A stretch of 64,000 bases of DNA, from assembly GCF_018403325.1 (NCBI RefSeq), contig NZ_BOSL01000014.1, positions 1 through 64,000 on the forward strand, read 5' to 3'. Positions 27,794 to 36,905 of this stretch are shown here, piece by piece (positions within the stretch are counted from its first letter, which is position 1; the number at the start of each line of letters is the position of its first letter). Below the pieces are notes generated by a model. It had not been told where the DNA came from, did no database searches, and saw only the letters and a list, made by a program, of their open reading frames with translations. A program made the position numbers and the translations under genes. Source of the DNA: Paenibacillus vini (GTDB lineage Bacteria; Bacillota; Bacilli; Paenibacillales; Paenibacillaceae).

Positions 27794-28127
27794 TCTCGCA
27801 GGTTTTATTTCGATTTGACTGGGCGATTTACCGCGATATTATGCTAAATACATCCTTTGTCCGCCCTTCGTGGACAAAACCTCAAAATGTCTTTTCAAAA
27901 GAGGACAAAAGGAGAGTAGAGACCCTCAAAGCCACCTAATCCATATATAGATACCCTTCATCATAATTAATACTATATACGGACTTGCTAGACCCGAGGC
28001 GCTGATATCTCTTTCACGGAAAAGTGTCCACTCTTTGAAAGACAAATTAAAGGTTTTTTCCACGCTAGGCGGACATTTTCGTAATACAGGCTGTCCTTAT
28101 TACATCCATCTGAATATGCTTGTACCA

Positions 28128-28162
28128 ACAGCTCCAATTGTTTGGGGCTGTTTTTGTTTTTC
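28128..28162 (+). terminator. Possible intrinsic terminator before the sugar importer operon
   Basis: ACAGCTCC (28128-28135) pairs with GGGGCTGT (28144-28151), with one T:G pair, followed by TTTTGTTTTT. It is 335 bases past the end of the VWA gene, so it may end read-through from that cluster. Confidence 0.55.
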
Positions 28163-28217
28163 TTCTTTCGAATGATACCTGAAAAAAACAAACCTGAATC
28201 CCAAATTTCACGCCTTG

Positions 28218-28231
28218 TTGAAAGCGTTTTA
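28218..28231. promoter_or_regulatory. cre-like site (CcpA)
   Basis: TTGAAAGCGTTTTA agrees with the left half and centre of the catabolite-responsive element consensus (WTGNAARCGNWWWCA) but fails at the final CA. It lies 45 bases before a carbohydrate-binding lipoprotein gene, where catabolite repression is expected. Confidence 0.5.
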
Positions 28232-28275
28232 GGGAGCAATAATTGACCTATCTTGAATCTAGGGGGCATGAATGA

Positions 28276-29628
28276 ATGGTAAGAAGAGCAGCATTGAAGC
28301 CATTGGCGGTAATCTTGGCCGCAGTGATGGCGCTAAGTCTAGCGGCTTGCGGAAATAGCGGCAAGAGCGATACCGCCGCAACCGAGAAAAACAATGGCGC
28401 GGCTGTGCAAGGCAGCAGCAGTGACAAGAAGATCACAATTACTTTCCAAAACATTTATCCGGACCCGACGACCCCTTCGCACAAGACATTAAATGAACTG
28501 GTCAAACAGTATGAGGCGGATCACCCGAATATCCACATCGAACTGGATACGCTCAATACGGACCAGCAAAAAGTAAAACTGAAAACACAAGCCGCTTCCA
28601 AAGAAGTGCCGGACATCACGATCGTCAACCCGGCGGCGCAAATGAAGCCGTTCGTAGATGCGAAATTGTTCGCGCCGCTGAACGATATGCTGGATCAAAA
28701 CGGGCTGAAGGATACGTACCAAAGCGGATTGCTGGATTACTACAGCTTCGATGGCAATGTGTACTCCCTGCCGGACGGCAACAATATTGAAGTCGTGTAT
28801 TATAACAAGGAATTGTTCGAGCAAGCCGGAATCGCCAATACCCCTACGACTTATGAAGAATTCCTGAACACAGTTAAAACGCTGAAAGCAAAAGGAATTA
28901 CCCCGCTTGCGATCGGGGAGAAGGACTCCTGGACCGGTTCGTTCCTGTTCATGAATATTTTGCTCCGCACGAATGGAGGTCCCGGATTCCTGCAGGATGT
29001 GATGGACGGCAAAAAAACATTTGAAGATCCTGCGTTCATCGAAGCGGTGGACAGCTTCCAGGAGCTGGTACAAGCCGGCGCGTTCCCGGACGGAGCGACT
29101 TCGATCGATGCCAATGCCGGGGGCAATATTTTTAAATCGGGCAAAGCGGCCATGTGGGTGATCGGTTCCTGGGAGACCGGAGCGATCGATGCTTCCTCCG
29201 TGGCGGGCAAAGTTGGAGCATTCCAATTCCCGACCGTAAACGGCAAGGGCGATCCTGATGAATTTATGCTGGCGCCGGGCAGTGCGTTCGCCATATCCGC
29301 AAACAGCGAGCATCTGCAAGAAACGAAAGACTTCCTTAACTACTTCGCTCTCAATTTTCCGAAGAAGCAATTTGAATTCAAAAATGCGGTCGGTCTTGGC
29401 CAAAAAGTGGACGGTGACCTGAAGGCGGCCGGTTATTCCGATCTGGCGATCGAGGTCGCAGAGCTGTTCAATAACGTTAAAGGCGGCGACCTGGCGTTTG
29501 ACAATACGATGAATCCGGCTACGGCCCAAGTGCATCTCAGCAGCATCCAGAACCTCTTCGTACAAAAGGTTGACTCCGCTCAAGTGGCGAAAGAGCATCA
29601 AGCGGCTTTTGAGGCCAACAAGGAATAA
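28276..29628 (+). CDS. Carbohydrate ABC transporter substrate-binding lipoprotein
   Basis: A 450-residue family 1 solute-binding protein (MalE/UgpB type). The signal peptide ends in a lipobox LAAC with Cys25, so it is lipid-anchored outside the membrane. The mature domain has typical SBP features: ITITFQNIYPDPTTPSH, VPDITIVNPAAQMKPFVD, YYNKELFEQAGI and WVIGSWETGAI. AGGGGG sits nine bases before the ATG. It heads an operon with two permeases; no ATPase is present, so a shared MsmX-type ATPase is likely. The bound sugar cannot be read from sequence. Confidence 0.9.
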   Translation: MVRRAALKPLAVILAAVMALSLAACGNSGKSDTAATEKNNGAAVQGSSSDKKITITFQNIYPDPTTPSHKTLNELVKQYEADHPNIHIELDTLNTDQQKVKLKTQAASKEVPDITIVNPAAQMKPFVDAKLFAPLNDMLDQNGLKDTYQSGLLDYYSFDGNVYSLPDGNNIEVVYYNKELFEQAGIANTPTTYEEFLNTVKTLKAKGITPLAIGEKDSWTGSFLFMNILLRTNGGPGFLQDVMDGKKTFEDPAFIEAVDSFQELVQAGAFPDGATSIDANAGGNIFKSGKAAMWVIGSWETGAIDASSVAGKVGAFQFPTVNGKGDPDEFMLAPGSAFAISANSEHLQETKDFLNYFALNFPKKQFEFKNAVGLGQKVDGDLKAAGYSDLAIEVAELFNNVKGGDLAFDNTMNPATAQVHLSSIQNLFVQKVDSAQVAKEHQAAFEANKE

Positions 29629-29659
29629 GGAATCACGGATTCCGAGCGCGTTATACCGT

Positions 29660-29692
29660 CGATGCGGGGCAGCTTCGTGCTTCTCCGCATCG
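29660..29692 (+). other. Intercistronic hairpin between binding protein and permease
   Basis: CGATGCGG pairs with CCGCATCG (29660-29667 with 29685-29692), loop of 17 bases, without a good T run. Such hairpins often protect the upstream message and let binding protein be made in excess over permease. Confidence 0.6.
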
Positions 29693-29717
29693 AATTTATA
29701 TGAAGGGGCGAAATAAG

Positions 29718-30608
29718 ATGAAAGTTCTCAAGGTACCCGCCGGAACAATAGCCGTCTTCGTATTGCCGTGTTTGCTGCTTTATGTGTGCCTTGTTTTTGT
29801 ACCGATCCTGGTTTCCTTTTATAGCGGACTGCTAAAATGGGACGGCATCGCGAATGCGGAATTTATCGGCCTGGCCAACTTCCGGGATATGTTTGCGAAT
29901 GATCCTGTTTTCTGGCCGTCGGTCAGACGAACGCTGCTGTATGCGCTAGCCTCCATGCTGGAAATTCCGCTCTGTTTGTGGATGGCGATTTTGCTGCATC
30001 GTTATTTGAAAAATGGCAGCAGACTGGCCTCCATTTATTTTACGCCCGTTATTTTATCGGTCGTTATTATCGGCCAGCTATGGAAAACCATCTATAACCC
30101 TACCTCCATGGGCGGCATGCTGAACGGCGTGCTGGTCTCCCTTGGTTTGGACAGCTGGACGCATAATTGGCTGACGGAGCCGAGCATCGCCATGTACAGC
30201 ATTTATCTCGTTTCGCTCTGGCAGTACTTCGGATACCATCTGCTGATTCAATATACCGGGGTAACCAATATACCGGAAGAGATTTATGAAGCCGCCAAAA
30301 TCGACGGAGCCGAAGGCTTTAAAGCAGATCGTTTCATTACGATGCCGCTCATAGTTCCTATTTTTAAAATATCGATAGTTCTTGCTTTTATCGGCTCGTT
30401 GCAGGCCTTCGACATGGTCATGGTCATGACAGGCGGAGGACCGGCTCATGCGACCGACGTCATTTCAACGCATATGTACAACAGCTCGTTCCTGTCCTTG
30501 AAGTATGGGTACGGCAGTGCGATTGCGACCTTCCTGGTAGCGGTATGCCTGTTGTTCACGGTCGTTATCAATTTCTTTTTCAATAAGCTTGAAAATAGAT
30601 ACAGCTAG
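29718..30608 (+). CDS. Carbohydrate ABC permease, MalF type
   Basis: A 296-residue permease with six hydrophobic helices. It carries the inner-membrane permease signature EEIYEAAKIDGAEGFKADRFITMPLI near the C-terminus, the EAA loop that contacts the ATPase. The ATG at 29718 is preferred over 29700 because AAGGGG lies about ten bases upstream. It is the second gene of the sugar-uptake operon. Confidence 0.9.
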   Translation: MKVLKVPAGTIAVFVLPCLLLYVCLVFVPILVSFYSGLLKWDGIANAEFIGLANFRDMFANDPVFWPSVRRTLLYALASMLEIPLCLWMAILLHRYLKNGSRLASIYFTPVILSVVIIGQLWKTIYNPTSMGGMLNGVLVSLGLDSWTHNWLTEPSIAMYSIYLVSLWQYFGYHLLIQYTGVTNIPEEIYEAAKIDGAEGFKADRFITMPLIVPIFKISIVLAFIGSLQAFDMVMVMTGGGPAHATDVISTHMYNSSFLSLKYGYGSAIATFLVAVCLLFTVVINFFFNKLENRYS

Positions 30609-30623
30609 GAAGGAGTGCGCGAT

Positions 30624-31448
30624 ATGTTGAAATTCAAAAAGGGAGTCGTGTATCTCCTGTTCGCAATCCCTGTTGTTACTCAGCTTTACCCGCTTCTATG
30701 GTTGCTGTTCTATTCTTTGAAAACGAATGAGGAGATCTTGGACGGGAGGTTCTTTTCACTACCGAATGCGCCTCAATGGCAGAACTACAAAGAAGCTTAT
30801 GAGGCGGGAAATTACTTGAAATATTTGTCCAACAGCGTTTTGGTGACCGGGGTTACAATGATATGCGTAATACTTCTGAGCTCCATGGTGGCTTACGCGA
30901 TCTCCCGGTTTCGCTGGAAGTACGGCACGGTGGTGATGACCGTCTTCTTGATGGGCATGATGATCCCCATGCAGGCAACTCTGCTCCCGCTGATGGTCAT
31001 CTTCAAAAATGTTGATATCTTGAACACGCATTTATCGCTGATTCTGCCTTATATCGCCTTCTCCACTCCGATCGCCGTCTTTATCCTTAGCGGATTCATG
31101 AAAGGCATTCCTCCTGAGATCGAGGAGTCGGCCTATATTGACGGAGCGAGCATTTACCGGATCTTCCGCAGCATTATTGTACCGGTATCCATTCCGCCGA
31201 TGATGACCGTGTGCATTCTGACCTTTATCACGATCTGGAACGAATATATTTTGGCGGCGACATTTATTTCTTCCGAGAGATTGAAAACCTTGCCGTTCGG
31301 GGTGTACACCTTCGTCAGCCAGTATTCCGTCAATTACGGCAACATCGGCGCGTTTTTGGTGATGGGGGCGCTGCCCGTCATTCTGATCTATTTCTTCCTG
31401 TCGGGGCAAATTACGAAAGGGATGGTTGCAGGCGCGGTAAAAGGCTAA
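30624..31448 (+). CDS. Carbohydrate ABC permease, MalG type
   Basis: A 274-residue permease with six helices and the EAA signature EIEESAYIDGASIYRIFRSIIVP; it pairs with the preceding subunit. AAGGAG at 30610-30615 lies eight bases before the ATG at 30624, better than the GTG at 30615. It ends the operon; no terminator stem is found before the 168-bp repeat that follows. Confidence 0.9.
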   Translation: MLKFKKGVVYLLFAIPVVTQLYPLLWLLFYSLKTNEEILDGRFFSLPNAPQWQNYKEAYEAGNYLKYLSNSVLVTGVTMICVILLSSMVAYAISRFRWKYGTVVMTVFLMGMMIPMQATLLPLMVIFKNVDILNTHLSLILPYIAFSTPIAVFILSGFMKGIPPEIEESAYIDGASIYRIFRSIIVPVSIPPMMTVCILTFITIWNEYILAATFISSERLKTLPFGVYTFVSQYSVNYGNIGAFLVMGALPVILIYFFLSGQITKGMVAGAVKG

Positions 31449-31468
31449 TAAATGCATGGATCTATTCG

Positions 31469-31496
31469 TTACAATTTTAACCTATTTATTTATAAT
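31469..31496 (+). promoter_or_regulatory. Promoter candidate upstream of the histidine kinase
   Basis: TATAAT (31491-31496) is preceded at 16 bases by TTACAA (31469-31474). A transcript from here would cross the 168-bp repeat before entering the kinase gene. The -35 match is weak. Confidence 0.4.
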
Positions 31497-31506
31497 ATAA
31501 GTGCGA

Positions 31507-31674
31507 GTTCAAAAAGTAAGCTTTTCAGCACCGAGAAGGTTGCGAGAACCCGAAGAAGGAGGAACGGAGTGTAGGCAAACCCTACATGAGTACCGGACTT
31601 CGAGGGTGAACGCAAGATTCGATGTCGAATCCATATCTCGAAACACTTCGTGATCAAAAGATGACTTTTTGAAC
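31507..31674 (+). repeat. 168-bp MITE-like foldback element, copy 1
   Basis: Ends are inverted repeats: GTTCAAAAAGTAAGCTTTT (31507-31525) and AAAAGATGACTTTTTGAAC (31656-31674), 17 of 19 positions pairing. The interior folds further: TTGCG/CGCAA, ACCCGAAG with CTTC-GA-GGGT, CGG/CCG and GTAGG/CCTAC nest within one another. A second copy of identical length is at 57846-58013 (about 13 differences by eye). Open frames across it on the bottom strand are by-products. No transposase is encoded, so it would be mobilised in trans. Confidence 0.85.
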
Positions 31675-31718
31675 AACCTCTATAAGAGCAGCAAAACATC
31701 GATGGAAGGAGGTTATCC

Positions 31719-33482
31719 ATGCCTACCGGTTTTCGTTCCATACACCATCGCCTGTTTTTGCTGTTTCTTTTTTGCATGTCCGGCTGTGTGCTCATAGTGA
31801 GCCTGCTTTACTACAATCGGACTACGGATCAGTTTCACGAAAAAATAAGCGATTTATCGCAAAAAAACGTGGCTCAAACCGCGGGATTGTTCAGTTTGAT
31901 GTATCAGGGCTACGACAGTCTATCCAAATCGCTCAGCAACAATTTCGAAATGATTCGGCTGTTGAATGAAACCAGCGATGAGCCGGCGGTAGAATTTATT
32001 AACGAGCAAAGAATTACGAATATTATCGGAGCTATATTTTATTCGCGGGATGATTTGGTTGGCATCCACGTGATCACCAATAAGGGCAAAGTATATAACT
32101 ACGGAAATTATATGAACGTCGTCAAGCCGAATTATCGGGAAGAGGAATGGTATCGGCAGTTGAAGGATTCATCGGGAAAAATGGTCTGGCTCGGCGTGTA
32201 CGAGCATTCCTTGATCGATCAAGTGGAGGATAGCCCCGTATTTTCGTTTGGGCGGCAAATCTATGATTTGGATGAGCATAAACCCATCGGCATCGTGCTC
32301 TATGAAATGAACCCGGAGCCGATTTTGAATGCCCTGGATAATTTGAAGCTGGGTGAACATAGCGAGGTGTTTCTGGTATCCCAGGATGGCCGCGCAGTGT
32401 CTTCGGGTAAGGAGCTGCCGCCGGAACTCGAAAGCCTGCCCTTTGATGCCCCTACGGGCAACGTTCTCGTGCAGCAGGATTCAAAGCATCTGATCGTCGC
32501 TTCACGACTGCCGTTCTCAGGCTGGTCCGTTGCCAGCATGACGCCGAATCGCGACCTCAATGTGGAATTAATGGAGATGAAGCGTTACCTGCTCATCGTT
32601 ATATCGATCCTTATTCTAGTATCCGCCCTGATCGCTTCCATCATCTCGCGGACGTTCAGTTCCCCGCTCAAAAAACTGATCCGGGAGATGAAGATGGTGG
32701 AGATCGGCAAATTCCGGGGGATGTTGAAAGTATCTTCCTATCAGGAAATCAATATTCTTGTTGCTTCCTTCAACAGGATGGTCAACCGGATTGAGGAGCT
32801 CATTGAGCGGGTGAAAATATCGTCGGTCAGCGAAAAAAACGCTGAAATCCATGCTCTGCAATCCCAGGTCAATCCGCATTTTTTGTACAATACGCTGGAC
32901 ATGATTTATTGGATGCTCGATGAAAAAGGGGAGGATCCGCTCGGGGAACTCGTACTGTCCCTATCCTCGATGTTCCGCTATAGCAGCCAGTGGGAGGAAG
33001 GCGCGGAAGTCACGCTGCGCGAGGAACTGGAGCAGACCGGTCATTATTTGAAGATCATTACGATCCGGTTCGAGGGGCGGCTTCAGATTGAAACGGAGCT
33101 GGAAGAGCGCTGGCTTGATTATCGGCTGCCGAAAATGACGGTGCAGCCTGTCATTGAAAATGCGGTGAAGCATGGTCTGGAACCGATGGGCAGACGTGGA
33201 AAATTGAAGGTTTATACGCTGCAAGAGGATGATGCTTTAAAGATTATCGTAGAAGACAACGGAAACGGAATGGACCCGGAGCAATTGAACCGGTTGAAGC
33301 TGTCGTTAAATCAGGAGGGGCCGAAAGAGACGGGCAAGACGGGGATCGGCTTGCAGAATTTGCATCGCAGGCTGAAGTACATGTTCGGGGAAGCCGGCGG
33401 TCTGCAAATCGAAAGCGCTCCCGGAAAAGGGACGCAGGTTGCGATCGTCATGCCGCTGTCGCCGACAGGAAAGGAGCGATGA
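31719..33482 (+). CDS. Sensor histidine kinase, YesM family
   Basis: A 587-residue kinase: N-terminal helix (about 9-29), extracellular dCache-like sensor (about 30-285), second helix (about 288-310), HAMP (about 310-365), then the His_kinase domain with phospho-acceptor His387 in QSQVNPHFLYNTLD and an HATPase_c domain with VQPVIENAVKHG (N box), EDNGNGM (G1) and GIGLQNLHRRL (G2). GGAAGGAGG precedes the ATG. YesM/YesN pairs usually sense sugars or oligosaccharides and control neighbouring ABC importers, which suits the operon upstream. Its last codons overlap the regulator gene. Confidence 0.92.
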   Translation: MPTGFRSIHHRLFLLFLFCMSGCVLIVSLLYYNRTTDQFHEKISDLSQKNVAQTAGLFSLMYQGYDSLSKSLSNNFEMIRLLNETSDEPAVEFINEQRITNIIGAIFYSRDDLVGIHVITNKGKVYNYGNYMNVVKPNYREEEWYRQLKDSSGKMVWLGVYEHSLIDQVEDSPVFSFGRQIYDLDEHKPIGIVLYEMNPEPILNALDNLKLGEHSEVFLVSQDGRAVSSGKELPPELESLPFDAPTGNVLVQQDSKHLIVASRLPFSGWSVASMTPNRDLNVELMEMKRYLLIVISILILVSALIASIISRTFSSPLKKLIREMKMVEIGKFRGMLKVSSYQEINILVASFNRMVNRIEELIERVKISSVSEKNAEIHALQSQVNPHFLYNTLDMIYWMLDEKGEDPLGELVLSLSSMFRYSSQWEEGAEVTLREELEQTGHYLKIITIRFEGRLQIETELEERWLDYRLPKMTVQPVIENAVKHGLEPMGRRGKLKVYTLQEDDALKIIVEDNGNGMDPEQLNRLKLSLNQEGPKETGKTGIGLQNLHRRLKYMFGEAGGLQIESAPGKGTQVAIVMPLSPTGKER

Positions 33483-34690
33483 GCTTGGACATTTTAATTG
33501 CCGACGACGAAAGGGCGATCCGGGAAGGCGTCCGGCGGAGCATCCGGAGGAATTGGCCGGATTTTGGACTTTATGTGGCGGCATCGACGGAGGAAGCGGT
33601 CAAGCTGATGGGTGAACAGCGGATCGACATCGTGTTGACCGATATTTTGATGCCGGGAATCAACGGACTGGAGTTCATGAAGATTATGAAGCGCAAATAT
33701 CCTCATGTGAAATGGGTCGTGATTTCCGCACATAGCGAGTTTTCCTATGCTCAGGAGGCGGTACGGCTGGGAGCCCGGGATTATTTGCTGAAGCCGATCG
33801 GTAAGGATCGGCTCTATGAGGTCATTGCCGGCCTTGCTCAGGAAATCGCTCTTGAAAGCGAAGAATCAAAAGAGCGTGCGCGGCTGATAGCCAACCTGAA
33901 ATATTTACGGGAAGGCGTGTTTCAACGGTTGGCATTCGGACTGGACGTCGGCAATCTGGATATGGGCTCTTTTATCCAGGAATATCATGATTATTATCTG
34001 CTGCTCGTCCAGATGAATGCCGGGGATCGGAGCGTCAGGCTGGAGCATTTTATCGTGGAGAATGTGTTATCGGAGTTGATCGACGGGCATGGGCGCGGCT
34101 TTGTCATCAGCTATGACCAAACAAGTCTGCTAGGCTTGTTCACACTTGAGAGACGGGGCGGAATCGAGGATTTTCAAGAGAAGGTCAAGGCGCATTTGTC
34201 CCATTACTTGAAAGTGCCGTTTCAGATCGTCGTGTCCGGACAAAACCGAAATATAAAGATGATACCTAAGCTGGTATTTCAGATGAGACAGGCTTGCATG
34301 TCCCAGGCTTCCGAATTGGAGCCGCTAAAAGGGAGCGGAGAGAAAGCGATCGATGTCGCCCTGGAGTATATTAAAAAGCATTATTGCGAGGATCTGTCCT
34401 TAGAAAAAACCGCTGCGGCGGTCTTTTTGAATCCGGCTTATTTCAGCCAGCTGTTCAAGCAAATCACAGGTCAGGGGTATAAGGAATACGTCACGACCTT
34501 GCGGCTTGAGCAGGCCAAGCTGCTGCTCATGAATCCGAAGCTCCGGCTGGCGGAGGTCGCCGAGCGCGTCGGCTATCAGGATATGCGCCACTTTACCCAA
34601 GTCTTCAGGAAACGGGTCCAGATGACGCCTACCGAATACCGTCAGCAGCAAAACATAAATATTCTTGTGCCAAGAGAGGGAAAGCTATAA
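33479..34690 (+). CDS. Response regulator with AraC-type DNA-binding domain, YesN family
   Basis: A 403-residue regulator: receiver domain (1-125) with Asp9/Asp10 acidic pocket, phospho-acceptor Asp55 in IVLTDILMPG and the switch Lys in YLLKPIGK; a middle region of unknown role (130-290); and two AraC helix-turn-helix motifs (about 300-395) including AAAVFLNPAYFSQLFKQITGQGYKEYV and VAERVGYQDMRHFTQVFRKRVQMTPTEYR. It starts by ATGA overlap with the kinase gene. It probably activates the sugar importer upstream. Confidence 0.92.
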   Translation: MSLDILIADDERAIREGVRRSIRRNWPDFGLYVAASTEEAVKLMGEQRIDIVLTDILMPGINGLEFMKIMKRKYPHVKWVVISAHSEFSYAQEAVRLGARDYLLKPIGKDRLYEVIAGLAQEIALESEESKERARLIANLKYLREGVFQRLAFGLDVGNLDMGSFIQEYHDYYLLLVQMNAGDRSVRLEHFIVENVLSELIDGHGRGFVISYDQTSLLGLFTLERRGGIEDFQEKVKAHLSHYLKVPFQIVVSGQNRNIKMIPKLVFQMRQACMSQASELEPLKGSGEKAIDVALEYIKKHYCEDLSLEKTAAAVFLNPAYFSQLFKQITGQGYKEYVTTLRLEQAKLLLMNPKLRLAEVAERVGYQDMRHFTQVFRKRVQMTPTEYRQQQNINILVPREGKL

Positions 34691-34846
34691 GAGGTAGCAA
34701 GTGTCAAAGATGGGTATGGAAAACGGATGCATGAAGTGTTACAATAGATAAAGTCAAAATGATCATTTCAATTTGAATGTTTTACTTAGCAAGCTTAAGC
34801 CTTTCTTTGTGCACAAGAATTTTTCCATGACCAAGGAGGAAAAGAA

Positions 34847-36871
34847 ATGCCATTGTCAGACAACAACACCATTGAAAATTTGTCGATCACCACGATCCGT
34901 ACCCTTGCGATCGATGCGATCGAAAAAGCGAAATCCGGCCATCCCGGCATGCCGATGGGTTCGGCACCGATGGGGTACCAACTGTTCGCCAAAACGATGA
35001 ACCATAACCCAGACCATCCGACATGGATTAACCGCGACCGTTTCGTATTGTCCGCAGGACACGGTTCCATGCTGCTATACAGCCTGCTTCATTTGTCCGG
35101 TTACGATCTCCCTATGGAGGAGCTCAAGCAGTTCCGTCAATGGGGCAGCTTAACGCCGGGCCATCCGGAATTCGGACATACGGCTGGCGTTGACGCTACT
35201 ACTGGTCCACTCGGCCAAGGGATCGCCATGGCTGTCGGTATGGCAATGGCCGAAACCCAGCTTGCGGCAACTTACAACAAGGGCGATCTGAAAGTGATCG
35301 ACCATTATACTTACGGCATTTGCGGTGACGGCGATTTGATGGAAGGCGTAGCAAGCGAAGCAGCTTCCCTTGCTGGTCATCTGAAACTTGGCAAACTCAT
35401 CTTCCTGTATGACTCCAACGATATCTCGCTGGACGGCGAATTGAACCTCAGCTTCTCCGAGAACGTAAGACAACGTTTTGAAGCTTATGGCTGGCAAACG
35501 CTGCGCGTTGAAGACGGCAACGATCTGGATGCTATCCAAGCCGCAATCGAAGAGGGCAAACGCGACACCGACCGTCCGACTCTGATCGAAGTGAAGACGG
35601 TTATCGGTTACGGAAGCCCGAACAAGCAAGGTAAAGGCGGCCATGGCGGTACGCACGGCTCCCCGCTCGGCGCTGACGAAGCGAAGCTGACGAAGGAATT
35701 CTACAAATGGGTCTATGAAGAAGATTTCTATGTGCCTGAAGAAGTGCGCGAACACTTTGCAAAAGTGAAGGAACGCGGCATCGCTGCAAACAAGGCTTGG
35801 GACGAAACATTCGCTAAATATAAAGCGGAATACCCTGAACTTGCCGCTCAATTCGAAAAAGCGGTAGCTGGCGAGCTTCCTGCCGGCTGGGACAAGGATC
35901 TTCCGAAATACAGCGCCGAAGACAAAGCGGTTTCGACTCGCGTGGCTTCCGGTAATGCACTGAACGGTTTGACTGGCGGCGTACCGCAGCTTCTCGGCGG
36001 ATCCGCTGACTTGGAAAGCTCCACAATGACGCACCTGAAGGGTCTCCCTGTTTACACGGCGCAAAGCCGCGAAGGTCGCAACCTGTATTTCGGGGTTCGC
36101 GAATTCGGTATGGCTGCTGCGATGAACGGGATTGCCCTCCACAGCGGACTCAAAGTATTCGGCGGCACGTTCTTCGTGTTTACGGACTACCTGCGTCCGG
36201 CCGTTCGTCTGGCTTCGATCATGAAGCTGCCGGTAACTTACGTGCTTACGCATGACAGTATCGCTGTAGGTGAAGACGGCCCGACTCACGAACCGATCGA
36301 GCAGCTTGCTTCCCTGCGCATCATTCCTGGTCTGACGGTCATCCGTCCTGCAGACGGCAACGAGACTTCGGCTGCCTGGGCTTATGCGGTTGAGAACCAA
36401 TCCAACCCTGTAGCACTGGTGCTGACTCGTCAAAACCTGCCGATTCTGGAGAAAACAGCCGAGCTTGCTCGCGAAGGCATCAAACGCGGCGGCTATGTGG
36501 TATCCGATGCGAAGGACGGCAAACCGGTAGCACAAATCATCGCTACAGGCTCTGAAGTACAACTTGCTGTGAAAGCTCAAGCGGCATTGGCTGAAGAAGG
36601 CATTCACGTGCGCGTTATCAGCTTGCCAAGCTGGGATCTGTTCGACAAACAGGATCAGGCTTACAAGGATTCCGTCATTCTGCCGGAAGTCAAAGCTCGC
36701 GTTGCCGTGGAAATGGCGCATCCGTTCGGTTGGGAGCGTTACGCAGGCGAGAAGGGTTCCGTCATCGGCATCGACATCTTCGGGGCTTCCGCGCCTGGGG
36801 ACAAAGTGATCGAAGAATACGGATTTACTGTTGAAAATGTAGTGAAACATGTGAAGGATCAATTGAAGTAA
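34847..36871 (+). CDS. tkt: Transketolase
   Basis: A 674-residue transketolase of the pentose phosphate pathway, normal length. Motifs: [18 protein letters not shown] at the N-terminus, the thiamine-diphosphate GDG (Gly160-Asp161-Gly162) followed by [16 protein letters not shown], substrate-binding [10 protein letters not shown], and the pyrimidine-domain [16 protein letters not shown] with catalytic Glu. AAGGAGGAAAAG precedes the ATG. Codon use is smooth and biased, as in highly expressed genes. The gene is followed at 35 bases by ppnP. Confidence 0.96.
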   Translation: MPLSDNNTIENLSITTIRTLAIDAIEKAKSGHPGMPMGSAPMGYQLFAKTMNHNPDHPTWINRDRFVLSAGHGSMLLYSLLHLSGYDLPMEELKQFRQWGSLTPGHPEFGHTAGVDATTGPLGQGIAMAVGMAMAETQLAATYNKGDLKVIDHYTYGICGDGDLMEGVASEAASLAGHLKLGKLIFLYDSNDISLDGELNLSFSENVRQRFEAYGWQTLRVEDGNDLDAIQAAIEEGKRDTDRPTLIEVKTVIGYGSPNKQGKGGHGGTHGSPLGADEAKLTKEFYKWVYEEDFYVPEEVREHFAKVKERGIAANKAWDETFAKYKAEYPELAAQFEKAVAGELPAGWDKDLPKYSAEDKAVSTRVASGNALNGLTGGVPQLLGGSADLESSTMTHLKGLPVYTAQSREGRNLYFGVREFGMAAAMNGIALHSGLKVFGGTFFVFTDYLRPAVRLASIMKLPVTYVLTHDSIAVGEDGPTHEPIEQLASLRIIPGLTVIRPADGNETSAAWAYAVENQSNPVALVLTRQNLPILEKTAELAREGIKRGGYVVSDAKDGKPVAQIIATGSEVQLAVKAQAALAEEGIHVRVISLPSWDLFDKQDQAYKDSVILPEVKARVAVEMAHPFGWERYAGEKGSVIGIDIFGASAPGDKVIEEYGFTVENVVKHVKDQLK

Positions 36872-36905
36872 GGGATTCGATTTACCGTTGAGGGGAGCGG
36901 GAAAC

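Larger units (their letters stand above)
27794..28275. other. 482-bp gene-poor interval
   Basis: No convincing gene is seen. The stretch is AT-rich compared with its flanks and contains several small hairpins, including TTTGTCC/GGACAAA (27856-27878), TTTCA/TGAAA (about 28013-28042) and a terminator-like stem (28128-28162). GTCCAC/GGACAAA-type motifs recur, which hints at decayed insertion-sequence or repeat DNA. A 93-codon open frame on the bottom strand (27988-28269) has no recognised domain and no clear ribosome site. Confidence 0.5.

Noticed and set aside
27988-28269. 93-codon frame upstream of the sugar importer, bottom strand
   Set aside because: No recognised domain, no ribosome site, overlaps terminator-like and cre-like sites. 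It may be part of a decayed repeat.
28489-29601. 370-codon open frame antisense to the sugar-binding lipoprotein gene
   Set aside because: A shadow of a well-supported gene, with no start context.
31490-31795. Bottom-strand frames across both 168-bp repeats sharing the stretch THVGFAYTPFLLLRVLATF
   Set aside because: The shared amino acids follow from the nucleotide repeat. Neither frame has a good ribosome site, and the surrounding residues differ completely.
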